From contig NZ_AAEW02000008.1 of the NCBI RefSeq assembly GCF_000167355.1, forward strand, positions 123,501-187,500: DNA of 64,000 bases. Reading direction: 5' to 3'. Below are positions 9,039 to 18,830 of this stretch, piece after piece; within the stretch, counting starts at the first letter, position 1, and every line of letters begins with the position of its first letter. The notes below the pieces were generated by a model. The model saw only the letters and a list, made by a program, of their open reading frames with translations, ran no database searches and was not told the origin of the DNA. The translations under genes were made by a program, and so were the position numbers. Source of the DNA: Desulfuromonas acetoxidans DSM 684. Its GTDB lineage: Bacteria; Desulfobacterota; Desulfuromonadia; Desulfuromonadales; Desulfuromonadaceae.

Positions 9039-10028
9039 TTGGAGCGGATTCTCTCCAAAGATGAAATTGCCGAGCTGTTATCGGCGGTTAAGGACGGGAC
9101 GCTTGATGCGGAGCTGGAGAGCAGTGACGAGGATTATTCTCCGGAACCGCGCGCCGTTTCCAGTTTCAGCCTGGTGCAGAGCAAGGGCCAGGCGACCATG
9201 CGTCTGGCCAACTTCGATATTTTGCTGGATGGTTTTGCCCGCAATCTATCCTTTTCTCTGTCCAATCGCCTGCAGCGTGCCGTCAGTGTTCTCAGGGAGA
9301 GTATCTCCTCGATGGAGTATGAGACCCTGATCCATGAATGCAGTAATCATGAGCTTTACGGCATTCTCAGCCTTGATCCGTTGAAGAAAAACGGTCTTCT
9401 GATTTTTGATTCCAGTATTTCGTTTGCCCAGGTTGAAATTATGCTTGGCGGTGTTGCCGAGCATTCCGGCGATTTGCCGCAACGGGGTATGACGACGATC
9501 GAGACCAACATTCTCAAAGAGGTTATTCGCGAAAGTTGTCTGGAACTTAATAAGGCATTTTCTCCCATTGAAGGCCTTGAATCTGATCTCGTGCGGGTGG
9601 AGAGCAATCCGCGTCTGGTCACGATTGTCCCGGCTGACACTGAAATGATGGTGGCGGCATTTCGGGTCAAGATTAACGAGATCAGCGGCCTGTTGCGGCT
9701 GGTGATCCCCTATTCCTCCCTTGATCCAATTCGCGAGAAACTCAAGAGTGAATTGGGTGCCAGTGGTCCGGGAGGGCAGTGGCGCAGTCATCTGGCACAT
9801 GAGGTTGAGGACATGGACGTTGCCGTGTCTGCTCAGTTGGCGCAAATCACCCTGAATGTGCGCGAAATTCTTGATTTACGTGTTGGTGATATTCTGCAAC
9901 TTGACTGTTCCGTGGATCAGCCTGTGTCGGTGATGGTTGAAGGGAAAGGGAAGTTTTCCGGCTTGGCGGGACTTCGTGATGGTAAGAAAGCAGTACGCGT
10001 TTTAGAACGTTTACATAGGAGGAGATAA
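9039..10028 (+). CDS. fliM: FliM, flagellar motor switch protein
   Basis: 329 residues starting at TTG (AGGGGG 6 bases upstream). The N-terminal MERILSKDEIAELLSAVKDG is the FliM signature that binds phospho-CheY; the middle CheC-like domain is followed by a C-terminal SpoA/SPOA domain (LNVREILDLRVGDILQLDC ... VMVEGKGKFSGLAGLRDGKKAV). FliM builds the C-ring with FliG and FliN. Stop is 4 bases before fliN. Family clear. Confidence 0.96.
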   Translation: MERILSKDEIAELLSAVKDGTLDAELESSDEDYSPEPRAVSSFSLVQSKGQATMRLANFDILLDGFARNLSFSLSNRLQRAVSVLRESISSMEYETLIHECSNHELYGILSLDPLKKNGLLIFDSSISFAQVEIMLGGVAEHSGDLPQRGMTTIETNILKEVIRESCLELNKAFSPIEGLESDLVRVESNPRLVTIVPADTEMMVAAFRVKINEISGLLRLVIPYSSLDPIREKLKSELGASGPGGQWRSHLAHEVEDMDVAVSAQLAQITLNVREILDLRVGDILQLDCSVDQPVSVMVEGKGKFSGLAGLRDGKKAVRVLERLHRRR

Positions 10029-10032
10029 TCTG

Positions 10033-10356
10033 ATGGAAGAAACCGAAGCGACACCTGCTCCGGCTCCGGACGCGGCAGAGAGTCACGACGAAGATTTGAA
10101 AAACCTGGAACTGTTGCTGGATATCCCTCTGGATGTGTCGGTCGAAGTTGGGCGGACTAAAATTCTGGTCCGCGAATTGCTGCAGATGGATGAGGGCTAT
10201 GTCATTGAGCTGGGTAAAAATGCCAATGAACCCCTTGATGTGTATGTTAATTCTCGCCTTATTGCCCGCGGCGAAGTGGTGCTGGTCGATGATAAGCTGG
10301 GACTGCGGCTGACCGATGTGATCAGTCCGGCTGAGCGGATCGAAAAACTGGCTTGA
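10033..10356 (+). CDS. fliN: FliN, flagellar motor switch protein
   Basis: 107 residues, essentially a short acidic N-terminus plus one SpoA domain: LLLDIPLDVSVEVGRTKI, LQMDEGYVIELGKNANEPLDVYVN and LIARGEVVLVDDKLGLRLTDV, the standard FliN pattern. Forms the base of the C-ring with FliM and binds FliH. GGAGG at 10019-10023 serves as ribosome site. Its TGA overlaps the fliO start ATG (ATGA), implying coupling. Confidence 0.97.
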   Translation: MEETEATPAPAPDAAESHDEDLKNLELLLDIPLDVSVEVGRTKILVRELLQMDEGYVIELGKNANEPLDVYVNSRLIARGEVVLVDDKLGLRLTDVISPAERIEKLA

Positions 10357-10751
10357 TGATTGTGAGAGCGTTTGTTGCCACGTTACTGACTGTTGCCTGG
10401 GCTGTCCCCGTCTGGGCTGCTACCGGCCAGGATCTGGAACTTGTACCGATGGGACTTAAGGTCTTGGCTTCACTGGCAATTGTTTTGGGGTTGGTCCTGT
10501 TTCTATACGCGGTTCTGAAGCGGGGCAACTTGGTTCCCGGAGCCAAAGGCGGCGAGATCAAGGTGGTTGAGATTCGTCATCTGGCCCCGAAGAAAACGCT
10601 CTACCTGGTTACGGTCAAAGACCGTACCCTGTTGATTGGAACGACGACAGAGCATATGGAAACACTGGCACAATGGCCATCGCAACCCGCTGAAGATTTC
10701 GCTGAAGTGCTCGCCGAAACAGAACAGGATAAGGCCGGAGAAGACGTATGA
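10353..10751 (+). CDS. fliO: FliO, export apparatus assembly protein
   Basis: 132 residues: signal-like N-terminus (IVRAFVATLLTVAWAVPVWA), a membrane helix (about residues 32-50, LKVLASLAIVLGLVLFLYAV) and a small basic cytoplasmic domain with KVVEIRHLAPKKTLYLVTV, the characteristic FliO pattern. FliO helps FliP5R1Q4 complexes form. Sits between fliN and fliP with 4-base overlaps on both sides. Confidence 0.93.
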   Translation: MMIVRAFVATLLTVAWAVPVWAATGQDLELVPMGLKVLASLAIVLGLVLFLYAVLKRGNLVPGAKGGEIKVVEIRHLAPKKTLYLVTVKDRTLLIGTTTEHMETLAQWPSQPAEDFAEVLAETEQDKAGEDV

Positions 10752-11488
10752 AGATGCTGCGTCTGCTGTTTGCCCTCGGCCTGATTCTTTTGCCAGCCAC
10801 CGGCTGGGCAATTGACCTGCCGACCATCACCCTCGGTGTGGAAAATGCCGCGACGCCCAACGAAGTGTCGATGGCGGTGCAGATTCTTTTGGTTCTGACC
10901 ATTCTGTCGGTGGCACCGGCGATTTTGCTGATGACCACGGCGTTTGTCCGCGTGGTCGTGGTACTGTCGTTTATCCGTCAGGCCATGGGCACCCAGCAGA
11001 TGCCTCCCAATCAGGTCATTGTTGGCTTGTCGCTGTTTTTGACCTTTTTTATCATGGCTCCGGTCTATAGCGTGGTCAATGAACGGGCCGTGCAGCCCTA
11101 TCTGTCCGGGGAGATTGATCAGGCCCAGGCGTTGACGGAGGCCGTCAATCCGGTGCGTGATTTTATGTATTCACAGACACGCGAAAAAGATCTGGCCCTA
11201 CTGGTGGATATTGCCGGCAACGATCGACCGGACACCATCGATGATGTGCCGACGACAACTCTGATTCCGGCATTTATGCTGTCGGAGCTCAATCGGGCCT
11301 TTCAGATCGGTTTTATGGTTTATGTGCCGTTTCTGGTCATCGATATGGTGGTTGCTTCGGTGTTGATGTCCATGGGCATGATGATGTTGCCGCCGCCGAT
11401 CATTTCGTTGCCGTTCAAGCTGTTGCTGTTTGTTCTTGTTGACGGCTGGGGGCTGGTTGTTGGCTCGTTGGTCAAAAGTTTTTCCTGA
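10748..11488 (+). CDS. fliP: FliP, export gate core subunit
   Basis: 246 residues with a cleavable signal peptide and four membrane helices. Signatures: SVAPAILLMTTAFVRVVVVLSFIRQAMGTQQMPPNQV, in its conserved PNQV part, and AFQIGFMVYVPFLVIDMVV. FliP with FliQ and FliR forms the helical export gate in the MS-ring. Start ATG overlaps fliO by 4 bases. Confidence 0.97.
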   Translation: MKMLRLLFALGLILLPATGWAIDLPTITLGVENAATPNEVSMAVQILLVLTILSVAPAILLMTTAFVRVVVVLSFIRQAMGTQQMPPNQVIVGLSLFLTFFIMAPVYSVVNERAVQPYLSGEIDQAQALTEAVNPVRDFMYSQTREKDLALLVDIAGNDRPDTIDDVPTTTLIPAFMLSELNRAFQIGFMVYVPFLVIDMVVASVLMSMGMMMLPPPIISLPFKLLLFVLVDGWGLVVGSLVKSFS

Positions 11489-11534
11489 TTGGTCGTACCC
11501 GGCTGTGAGTTGTCTTTGAGCAAAGGAGGTCGAC

Positions 11535-11804
11535 ATGACACCTGAATTCGTCATTGATTTGGGCCGCAATGCGGTAAAAACCGTGTTGTTGATTTCGTCT
11601 CCGATGCTGTTGTCCGGTTTGATCATCGGTCTGCTGGTAAGTATTTTTCAGGCCGCCACCCAGATCAATGAACAGACCATGACCTTTATTCCGAAAATTG
11701 TCGCCGTCCTGGTGTCGTTGATTCTGTTTGCGCCGTGGATTATCCGGCTGATGTTATCCTTTACCGAAAACGTTTTTAACGGCATCACTTTGCTCGGGGG
11801 ATAG
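11535..11804 (+). CDS. fliQ: FliQ, export gate subunit
   Basis: 89 residues with two membrane helices (about 14-38 and 50-72) and the family motif ATQINEQTMTFIPKIVAV. Four copies bind the FliP-FliR core. AAAGGAGG directly upstream of the ATG. Length is standard. Confidence 0.97.
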   Translation: MTPEFVIDLGRNAVKTVLLISSPMLLSGLIIGLLVSIFQAATQINEQTMTFIPKIVAVLVSLILFAPWIIRLMLSFTENVFNGITLLGG

Positions 11805-11810
11805 AACGCA

Positions 11811-12593
11811 GTGGAGCTGCTGTTATTCCCCGTTGATAAATTGCAGCTGGCGTTGATCTGCCTGGCGCGTGTTGCGGCGATTCTTGGCAGTATGCCGGTT
11901 TTTGGCAGCGGTCAGGTGCCGGCGCGGGCCAAGGTCATTCTGGCTCTGTTCATGACGTTTCTGATCTTTCCCGGTGTCGAACCCCTGCTGCCCTCGTACT
12001 CCTTTGAACCGCTGCCGTTGATGCTGCTGATCGCCAATGAAGCGTTGCTGGGTATTATGATGGGTTTTATTGCCCGACTGATTTTTACCGCAGTCGAATT
12101 TGGCGGCACCATTGTCGGCTATCAGATGGGGTTTGCAGCCGCCAATGTCTATGACCCGCAAAACCAGCGTCAGGTCTCACTGATCTCGCAGTTTCAGAAT
12201 GTTTTTGCCATCCTGGTGTTTCTGGCTCTGGATGTGCATCATCTGTTCATCGAAGCCATGGTCGATTCCTATCGCCAGTTGCCGCCCGGTTTGCTTGATT
12301 TCTCTTCCGAGGCGGTGCCGTTTATTATGGAGTTGACCGGGCACATGTTTGTCCTGGCTATCCGCTTCAGCGCCCCGATCCTTGCTGTGCTGTTGTTGTC
12401 AGGGCTGGTGCTGGGCATTCTGGCGCGGGTGTTTCCGCAGCTGAATGTCTTTTTGTTGTCGTTCCCCATCAATATCGGCATGGCGTTTATTATTATCGGT
12501 CTGACCATGAACATGGTCGTGGCTATGCTGAACCGGGAGTTCTTTGCGCTTCCGGAAACATTCGCTCAATTGTTGTATTACCTGAAGAATTAA
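11811..12593 (+). CDS. fliR: FliR, export gate subunit
   Basis: 260 residues beginning at GTG (11811), 6 bases after the fliQ stop. Six hydrophobic segments; conserved ARVAAILGSMPVFGSGQVP and EFGGTIVGYQMGFAAANVYDP are diagnostic. Single copy in the FliPQR gate. Separate from flhB here, not fused. Confidence 0.96.
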   Translation: MELLLFPVDKLQLALICLARVAAILGSMPVFGSGQVPARAKVILALFMTFLIFPGVEPLLPSYSFEPLPLMLLIANEALLGIMMGFIARLIFTAVEFGGTIVGYQMGFAAANVYDPQNQRQVSLISQFQNVFAILVFLALDVHHLFIEAMVDSYRQLPPGLLDFSSEAVPFIMELTGHMFVLAIRFSAPILAVLLLSGLVLGILARVFPQLNVFLLSFPINIGMAFIIIGLTMNMVVAMLNREFFALPETFAQLLYYLKN

Positions 12594-12634
12594 AGCAAAG
12601 GATGGTCGTATGATCATCGATTGCAGGAGCTTGG

Positions 12635-13696
12635 ATGGCTGAGGAGTCTGGACAGGAACGGACTGAAGAAGCCACCAGTAAGCGGCGAGAGGATTTTCGC
12701 AAAAAAGGTCAGGTGGCCCAGAGTAAAGAGGTCAACACGGCCGCATTGCTGAGCCTGTCTCTGCTGCTGTGGTACTTCTACGGCGGATCATTCTGGAGTC
12801 AGTTGTCGTGGCTGGTGTCCCATTTTTGGGAGCAGTCCGGCTCACTGGCCGTAACGCCTCAGTCCGTCGTGCAGATTCTGCTGTTTGTCCTGCAGAAAAC
12901 CGCCGTGTTGTTGTCTCCGTTGTTTCTCATGGTGCTGGTGGTCGGCTTTTTTGCCAGCTTTCTCCAGATTGGCTGGCTGTTTACCGGCAAGCCGTTGATG
13001 CCGGATCTCACCAAGCTCGACCCCATCAAAGGGGCGGGTCGGTTTGTCTCCAAGCGCTCCCTTGTCGAATTGGTTAAATCCCTGGCCAAGGTTGCCCTGG
13101 TCGGTTATGTCGCCTACAAGACCGTGTACAGTGAATTTGACAATGCGCTGTATCTGGTCGATATGGATGTCATTGAAACGCTCTATTATGTCGGACGCGT
13201 GGCCATGGCTGTTCTGATGAAAAGCTGCGGCATCATGATTCTTCTCGCCCTGCTGGATTTTATGTTTGTGCGCTGGGAGATGGAAGAGAAGATGAAAATG
13301 ACCAAACAGGAACAGAAAGAGGAGTTCAAGGAGAGCGAAGGGGATCCGCACCTTAAGGCCAAAGTTCGTTCTATCCAACAGCAGATGGCTCGACGACGTA
13401 TGATGGCTGAAGTCCCCAAAGCCGATGTGGTTATCACCAACCCGACCCACCTTTCCGTTGCGATAAAATATGAGCAGGGTGAAATGGATGCTCCGGTGAT
13501 TATTGCCAAAGGTGCGGATAATCTCGCCATGAAAATTCGTGAGATCGCACGGGAAAATTCTGTTCCGCTTGTAGAAAATGTCGATGTGGCACGAGCTTTG
13601 TATAAAGTTGAAGTTGGGGAAGTTGTTCCCGAGCAAATGTTCCAGGCCGTGGCCGAAATTTTAGCTTATGTCTACAGCCTCAAACGCAAATCGTGA
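12635..13696 (+). CDS. flhB: FlhB, export gate substrate-specificity switch
   Basis: 353 residues: N-terminal ESGQERTEEATSKRREDFRKKG motif (the conserved TEEAT..R..DAR-like region), four membrane helices, a long charged linker and the cytoplasmic autocleavage domain. The cleavage site NPTH is at residues 269-272 (N269-P270), inside VVITNPTHLSVAIKY. Cleavage and FliK binding switch export from hook to filament substrates. A free-standing copy of the C-terminal domain is encoded at 46935. Confidence 0.97.
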   Translation: MAEESGQERTEEATSKRREDFRKKGQVAQSKEVNTAALLSLSLLLWYFYGGSFWSQLSWLVSHFWEQSGSLAVTPQSVVQILLFVLQKTAVLLSPLFLMVLVVGFFASFLQIGWLFTGKPLMPDLTKLDPIKGAGRFVSKRSLVELVKSLAKVALVGYVAYKTVYSEFDNALYLVDMDVIETLYYVGRVAMAVLMKSCGIMILLALLDFMFVRWEMEEKMKMTKQEQKEEFKESEGDPHLKAKVRSIQQQMARRRMMAEVPKADVVITNPTHLSVAIKYEQGEMDAPVIIAKGADNLAMKIREIARENSVPLVENVDVARALYKVEVGEVVPEQMFQAVAEILAYVYSLKRKS

Positions 13697-13780
13697 CAGA
13701 TTCGTCGGGGTAAAAATACCCCATCATTTTGGCGGCCAGTCTTAGGCTGTTTAGTGAAATAATTTGTGATTGTGTAATTC

Positions 13781-15880
13781 ATGCTTGAAGCGTTAGCGGA
13801 AAATAAATGGGTTCGTCTGATTGTCCGTAGTGACATCATGGTCTCGCTCGGCCTGGTGATGGTGCTGATGCTGATGATCATTCCGCTGCCGCCGGTTTTG
13901 CTTGATATTTTCCTGTCGCTCAACATCACCCTGGCTCTGCTGATCCTGATCATTAGCCTGTACACGGCGAAATCCGTTGAGTTTGCCGTGTTCCCTGCGG
14001 TTCTGCTGGCCACCACGTTGTTCCGATTGTCTCTCAATGTGGCGTCAACCCGCCTGATTTTGCTGCATGGCGAAGAGGGGCCCAGTGCCGCCGGTTCGGT
14101 GATCATGTCGTTCGGCCAGTTTGTGGTTGGTGGTAACTACGTGGTTGGCCTGGTTATTTTCGTTATCCTGGTGTTGATCAACTTTATGGTTATTACCAAG
14201 GGTGCCGGGCGTGTTGCCGAAGTTGCCGCCCGTTTTACCCTGGATGCCATGCCCGGTAAACAGATGGCCATTGATGCCGATTTGAACGCCGGCCTGATCA
14301 ATGATCAGGAGGCCAAGGTGCGACGGGCCGAAATCGCCAACGAAGCCGACTTCTACGGGGCCATGGATGGTGCCAGTAAGTTCGTGCGCGGCGATGCCAT
14401 TGCCGGGATTATTATCACCCTGATCAATATCGGCGCAGGTTTTATCATCGGCGTTGTCCAGAAGGGGATGCCAGCCATTGAGGCGGCACAAAACTACACG
14501 ATTCTCACGGTTGGTGATGGTCTGGTCGGCCAAGTCCCGGCACTGATCATCTCCACTGCTGCAGGTATTCTCGTTACCCGGACTGCGGGTACCGGCGATT
14601 TTGGTACCGACCTCAAAGCGCAGTTCAGTGTTCATCCCCAGGCGGTTTGGGTGGTCTCAGTGATCCTGCTGGCCTTTGCCCTGATTCCCGGTTTGCCGTT
14701 TGCTCCCTTTCTCATCCTGTCGGCATTGCTGGCGTTTATCGCGTTTCAGTTGCAGAAGACCCAGGCCCAGGAGCAGGAGGCTGCTGAAGCTATTTCGATG
14801 GAACAGGCCCGTCCTGAAGCGCGGGAAAAAGAAGATGATTACGATGAGATGCTCAATGTCGACCTGCTCGAACTCGAGGTCGGCTATGGGTTGATCCCGT
14901 TTGTTGATGCCGCCCAGGATGGCGAGTTGCTCGAACGGATTCGTTCGATTCGCAAACAGTTTGCTTTGGATTCCGGTTTTATCGTGCCGCCGGTGCATAT
15001 CAAAGATAACCTGCAGCTCAAACCCAACGAATATAACTTTATGCTCAAAGGGGTCAAGGTTGCCGGAGCCGAGATGCTCCCCGGCCATTTCATGGCTATG
15101 AATCCGGGCATGGCTACTGAGACCATCAAAGGGGTTGCCACTGAAGAGCCTGCATTTGGTCTCCCTGCCACCTGGATCTCGGAAGATAAAAAAGAGCGAG
15201 CCCAGATTGCCGGTTATACGGTGGTCGACTGTACCACTGTGATGGCGACACACATCAGCGAGATTATCAAACGCTATGCCTATGAACTTTTAGGCCGCCA
15301 AGAGGTACAGAACTTGCTTGATAATCTTAAGAAGAGTTATCCCAAGCTGGTGGAGGAGTTGGTTCCCGAGCCGTTGAACCTTGGTCTGATCATGCGGGTT
15401 CTGCAGAATCTGCTGCGTGAAGATGTGTCGATTCGCGATTTGCGCACCATTCTCGAAACTCTGGCTGATTATGCCGCTCCGGGATCGGATCCTGACTATC
15501 TGACCGAGCACGTGCGCAGCGCGCTGGCCCGTTCTATCAGTGGTAAGTATGCCCAGGCAGACGATGTTCTGGCGGTGATGACTCTGGATCGCAAGATCGA
15601 GGAAGGGATTCAGCAATCGTTGCAGAAGACAGACAGCGGAATCGGTTATCTGGCCATGGAGCCAAGACAGGCTCAAGCGGTCCTGGATGCACTGGCTGAG
15701 CAGCTTCAACAGTTCAGTGGCGGGATGACTCCGGTGCTGCTTTGTTCGCCAACGATTCGTCCTCATGTCAAAAAAACGACTGAACGATACCTTCCCAGCC
15801 TGGTGGTGATCTCCCACAACGAGATTGCTTCGCATTTAAAAGTACGCTCTATCGGAATGGTGAAAATCAATGCAGGTTAG
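13781..15880 (+). CDS. flhA: FlhA, export gate ring protein
   Basis: 699 residues. The N-terminal ~320 residues hold about eight membrane helices and the FHIPEP signature (ARFTLDAMPGKQMAID); the C-terminal cytoplasmic domain (about 350-699) forms the nonameric docking ring for chaperone-substrate complexes. The 84-base gap after flhB has a small GGGGT/ACCCC hairpin but no T-tract, and the ATG lacks a clear ribosome site. Overlaps flhF by 11 bases. Confidence 0.97.
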   Translation: MLEALAENKWVRLIVRSDIMVSLGLVMVLMLMIIPLPPVLLDIFLSLNITLALLILIISLYTAKSVEFAVFPAVLLATTLFRLSLNVASTRLILLHGEEGPSAAGSVIMSFGQFVVGGNYVVGLVIFVILVLINFMVITKGAGRVAEVAARFTLDAMPGKQMAIDADLNAGLINDQEAKVRRAEIANEADFYGAMDGASKFVRGDAIAGIIITLINIGAGFIIGVVQKGMPAIEAAQNYTILTVGDGLVGQVPALIISTAAGILVTRTAGTGDFGTDLKAQFSVHPQAVWVVSVILLAFALIPGLPFAPFLILSALLAFIAFQLQKTQAQEQEAAEAISMEQARPEAREKEDDYDEMLNVDLLELEVGYGLIPFVDAAQDGELLERIRSIRKQFALDSGFIVPPVHIKDNLQLKPNEYNFMLKGVKVAGAEMLPGHFMAMNPGMATETIKGVATEEPAFGLPATWISEDKKERAQIAGYTVVDCTTVMATHISEIIKRYAYELLGRQEVQNLLDNLKKSYPKLVEELVPEPLNLGLIMRVLQNLLREDVSIRDLRTILETLADYAAPGSDPDYLTEHVRSALARSISGKYAQADDVLAVMTLDRKIEEGIQQSLQKTDSGIGYLAMEPRQAQAVLDALAEQLQQFSGGMTPVLLCSPTIRPHVKKTTERYLPSLVVISHNEIASHLKVRSIGMVKINAG

Positions 15881-17183
15881 GGTTTTCGAATCAGAGGATA
15901 TGGATTCGGCGTTGCGCATGATTAAGGAAGCGCTGGGACCGGATGCCTTGATTCTGTCATCACGGACAGTACGCAAGGGCGGCATGGGTTTGTTCGGAAA
16001 ACCAATGCTCGAAGTGACCGCCGCTGTTGATGCGAATGCCGATGATGCTGCTACGCCGGAGGCTGATCAAGCCATACTCGATGTGCGTAGTGGCGATGGT
16101 GATGATCTGAACTATCAGGACTTGTGGGCGTCCAGAGAGATTGAAAAAAAACCAAAAAAGGTCACGCCACATCGTTTTGAAGAGGCGTTGCCCAATCCGT
16201 ATCGGCACATCACCTCTTCGGCCTCTGCCGAGACCTCGCCCCGTTCTCTGGATGGGTTGCGCAATGAGGTCGGCGAGTTAAAAAATCTGGTCAGCTCACT
16301 GGTTAAAGACCTGCCTGAGCAACTGGATAAGCTTAGTCGTCAGAAACCCCAGCCTGTTATCGCTCCCGCAGTTCAGCGCTTTTCCACCATGTCAACGGCC
16401 GATCAGCAGATCCATGATGGTTTGACGCGTCTTGGAATCGAAGCGGAAGCCGCGTCCACGATTGCCCATTACGCATCGAGTCAGCTGACGACCAAACAGA
16501 TTGCTGATCCGGCTGTTCTTAATGCGTTCTTTGCCAAAACCATTGCCGAACTGGTACAGACCACCGGCAGTATTTTGCCCCAGCCCGGCGAATCGAAACG
16601 GATTGCCCTGATTGGTCCGACCGGCGTCGGCAAGACCACCACCATTGCCAAGTTGGCGGCGTCCCATCTGCTCGCCGGTGGCAAGCGGGTGGCTCTGGTC
16701 ACGATTGACACCTACCGCATTGCCGCTGTTGAGCAACTCAAGGTGTACGGCGAGATCATGAACCTGCCGGTTGAGGTGGTGATGAACGCTGATCAGTTGC
16801 ATGAAGTGTTGGAGCGCCACAGCGATAAAGATCTGGTGTTGATCGATACGGCCGGACGCAGCCCAAAAGATTCGGTGAGCCTGCAGGAACTTGAAGAGTT
16901 TCTCCATGTTGATCCGAACATTGAGGCGCATCTGGTTATGTCGGCAACCACGCGCGAGCGCGACCTCTACGAGATTTATGGGCGGTTCAGTGCCCTGTCC
17001 CCGCAAAGCATGTTGTTGACCAAGCTCGACGAATGCAACAGCCTCGGGGTTTTGTTGAATATTCATTTGCGCAACAACTGTCCCATATCATATCTGGCCA
17101 ACGGTCAGAAAGTTCCGGAAGACCTTGTTCAAGCTACCTCTGAGTTGGTTAGCTCAATGATTCTGGAAAGCAGTGAAGGATAA
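15870..17183 (+). CDS. flhF: FlhF, SRP-type GTPase for flagellar placement
   Basis: 437 residues: basic N-terminal B domain (MQVRVFESEDMDSALRMIKE), a variable linker, an N domain and an SRP-family G domain with IGPTGVGKTTTIAKLA (G1), DTYRIAAVEQLKVY, DTAGRSPKD (G3) and LTKLDE (G4). FlhF marks the (usually polar) site of flagellum assembly and regulates number together with FlhG, encoded next. Starts inside the end of flhA, indicating coupling. Confidence 0.96.
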   Translation: MQVRVFESEDMDSALRMIKEALGPDALILSSRTVRKGGMGLFGKPMLEVTAAVDANADDAATPEADQAILDVRSGDGDDLNYQDLWASREIEKKPKKVTPHRFEEALPNPYRHITSSASAETSPRSLDGLRNEVGELKNLVSSLVKDLPEQLDKLSRQKPQPVIAPAVQRFSTMSTADQQIHDGLTRLGIEAEAASTIAHYASSQLTTKQIADPAVLNAFFAKTIAELVQTTGSILPQPGESKRIALIGPTGVGKTTTIAKLAASHLLAGGKRVALVTIDTYRIAAVEQLKVYGEIMNLPVEVVMNADQLHEVLERHSDKDLVLIDTAGRSPKDSVSLQELEEFLHVDPNIEAHLVMSATTRERDLYEIYGRFSALSPQSMLLTKLDECNSLGVLLNIHLRNNCPISYLANGQKVPEDLVQATSELVSSMILESSEG

Positions 17184-17187
17184 ATCG

Positions 17188-18096
17188 ATGGATGGACATC
17201 AAGAACACGCCGATCAGGCGGATACATTACGCTCGTTGAGTGACCGAATGGGAGAGGCACCCCAGATGAATGCCGGCAACAATAAGACGGCACGCGTTCT
17301 GTCGGTCACCAGTGGTAAGGGGGGCGTTGGTAAAACTGCAGTTGTCTCCAATGTTGCCGTTGCTCTGGGCCGAATGGGGAAGAGGGTTTTGATTATCGAT
17401 GCCGACCTCGGTCTGGCCAATATCGATGTGGTCTTCGGTCTGGCCCCACGTTATAACCTTAACCATTTCTTTTCCGGCCAGCAGAGCCTGGAGTCGATCC
17501 TTGTTGATGGCCCCCCCGGGGTACAGATTCTTCCGGCCGGATCCGGGGTCCAGCAGTTTACCCGCCTCGAAGCCAGCCATAAGATGCGCTTTCTCGATGA
17601 CCTGGAAAACTTGCCTGGCGATTACGATGTGGTATTGATTGATACCGAGGCCGGTATTTCCGAAAATGTCACTTATTTCAACCAGGCCGCGCAGGATATC
17701 TTGGTGGTGACCACGCCGGAGCCGACCGCGATCACCGATGCCTACGCGCTGATGAAATTGTTGTCGTCGCAGTATCACGAAAAGCGCTTCAACCTGATTG
17801 TCAACTCGGTGCGCCATTCGGATGAAGCGCTGGATGTGTATCGTAAACTGACCATGGTGTCCAATCGTTATCTGGATATCTCCATTGATTTCATGGGCGG
17901 CATTCCGTTCGACCGTAAAATGTACGAGTCGGTCCGACGCCAGAAAGTGATGGTGGAGATGTATCCGGGACACAAAGTCAGCGTGGCATTTGAAAAGCTG
18001 GCGACGACGCTGATTGCGGATCAGCACCGCAATGAACCTAAAGGGTCGTTGCAATTTTTCTGGAAACGATTGTTGTCATTGGGGAGTGGCACTTAG
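17188..18096 (+). CDS. flhG: FlhG (FleN/YlxH), MinD-like ATPase controlling flagellar number
   Basis: 302 residues from ATG 17188, which has GAAGGA 7 bases upstream; a GTG at 17173 would add five residues and overlap flhF. The deviant Walker A SGKGGVGKT, the RVLIIDADLGLANIDV stretch and a C-terminal amphipathic membrane-targeting region are those of MinD/ParA-type FlhG. The N-terminus carries DQADTLR (residues 9-15), matching the DQAxxLR activator motif that stimulates the FlhF GTPase. Stop overlaps the fliA GTG by one base. Confidence 0.95.
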   Translation: MDGHQEHADQADTLRSLSDRMGEAPQMNAGNNKTARVLSVTSGKGGVGKTAVVSNVAVALGRMGKRVLIIDADLGLANIDVVFGLAPRYNLNHFFSGQQSLESILVDGPPGVQILPAGSGVQQFTRLEASHKMRFLDDLENLPGDYDVVLIDTEAGISENVTYFNQAAQDILVVTTPEPTAITDAYALMKLLSSQYHEKRFNLIVNSVRHSDEALDVYRKLTMVSNRYLDISIDFMGGIPFDRKMYESVRRQKVMVEMYPGHKVSVAFEKLATTLIADQHRNEPKGSLQFFWKRLLSLGSGT

Positions 18097-18830
18097 TGAT
18101 GAGTTCGCCTTACGGCTATGGACCGTCTTCCGGTCAGGATAAAAACGAGCTGGTCAAGTCTCATATGTCGCTGGTGCATCTGGTGGTTGATCGCATGCGC
18201 GCTCAGGTGCCTGGGTTCGTGACCAAAGACGATATGACCAGTGCGGCGATGATGGGGTTGATGGATGCCGCCACCCGTTTTGATCCGTCGCGGGGGATCA
18301 TGTTCAAAACCTTTGCCGAGCGGCGTATTCGTGGAGCCATCTACGATGAGATCCGCAAGATGGACTGGTTCTCCCGTTCATTGCGCGAAAAGCAGGGGCG
18401 GATCGGCAAGACCATTACCCAGATGGAGCATCGTCTCGGCCGCACTCCCGAAGAGGAAGAAGTCGCCGAAGCCATGGACATGACCCTGGATGAATACCGC
18501 CACATGCTTGGCCAGGTGTGTCATCTCGGTTGTGTCAGCCTCAACGAAACCTTGGACGACCGCGACGATGGCCGCAATTTTCTCGATCTGCTTACCGATG
18601 ATTCACCGTCGGTACAGCAACGGATAGAGGAGAGTGAACTCGCTTCCGAACTGGCCGGGCAACTGGATAAACTCTCAGAAAAAGAGCGATTGGTCATTTC
18701 GTTGTATTACTATGAAGAACTGACGCAAAAGGAGATCGCTGAAGTTCTCGACCTGACCGAAGGGCGGATTTCCCAATTGCACAGTCAGGCGTTGGTTAAA
18801 CTCAAAGTCAAACTGTCACGGCCGAGGTGA
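18096..18830 (+). CDS. fliA: FliA, RNA polymerase sigma-28 factor
   Basis: 244 residues with sigma regions 2 (GLMDAATRFDPSRGIMFKTF, AERRIRGAIYDEIRK), 3 and 4 (LSEKERLVISLYYYEELTQKEIAEVLDLTEGRISQLHSQAL). Directs transcription of late flagellar genes; the sigma-28-like sites listed here (19501, 25553, 26102, 38719, 45194) are its likely targets, with FlgM (26672) as anti-sigma factor. GTG 18096 and ATG 18099 are both possible starts; GGGGAG lies upstream. Confidence 0.97.
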   Translation: MMSSPYGYGPSSGQDKNELVKSHMSLVHLVVDRMRAQVPGFVTKDDMTSAAMMGLMDAATRFDPSRGIMFKTFAERRIRGAIYDEIRKMDWFSRSLREKQGRIGKTITQMEHRLGRTPEEEEVAEAMDMTLDEYRHMLGQVCHLGCVSLNETLDDRDDGRNFLDLLTDDSPSVQQRIEESELASELAGQLDKLSEKERLVISLYYYEELTQKEIAEVLDLTEGRISQLHSQALVKLKVKLSRPR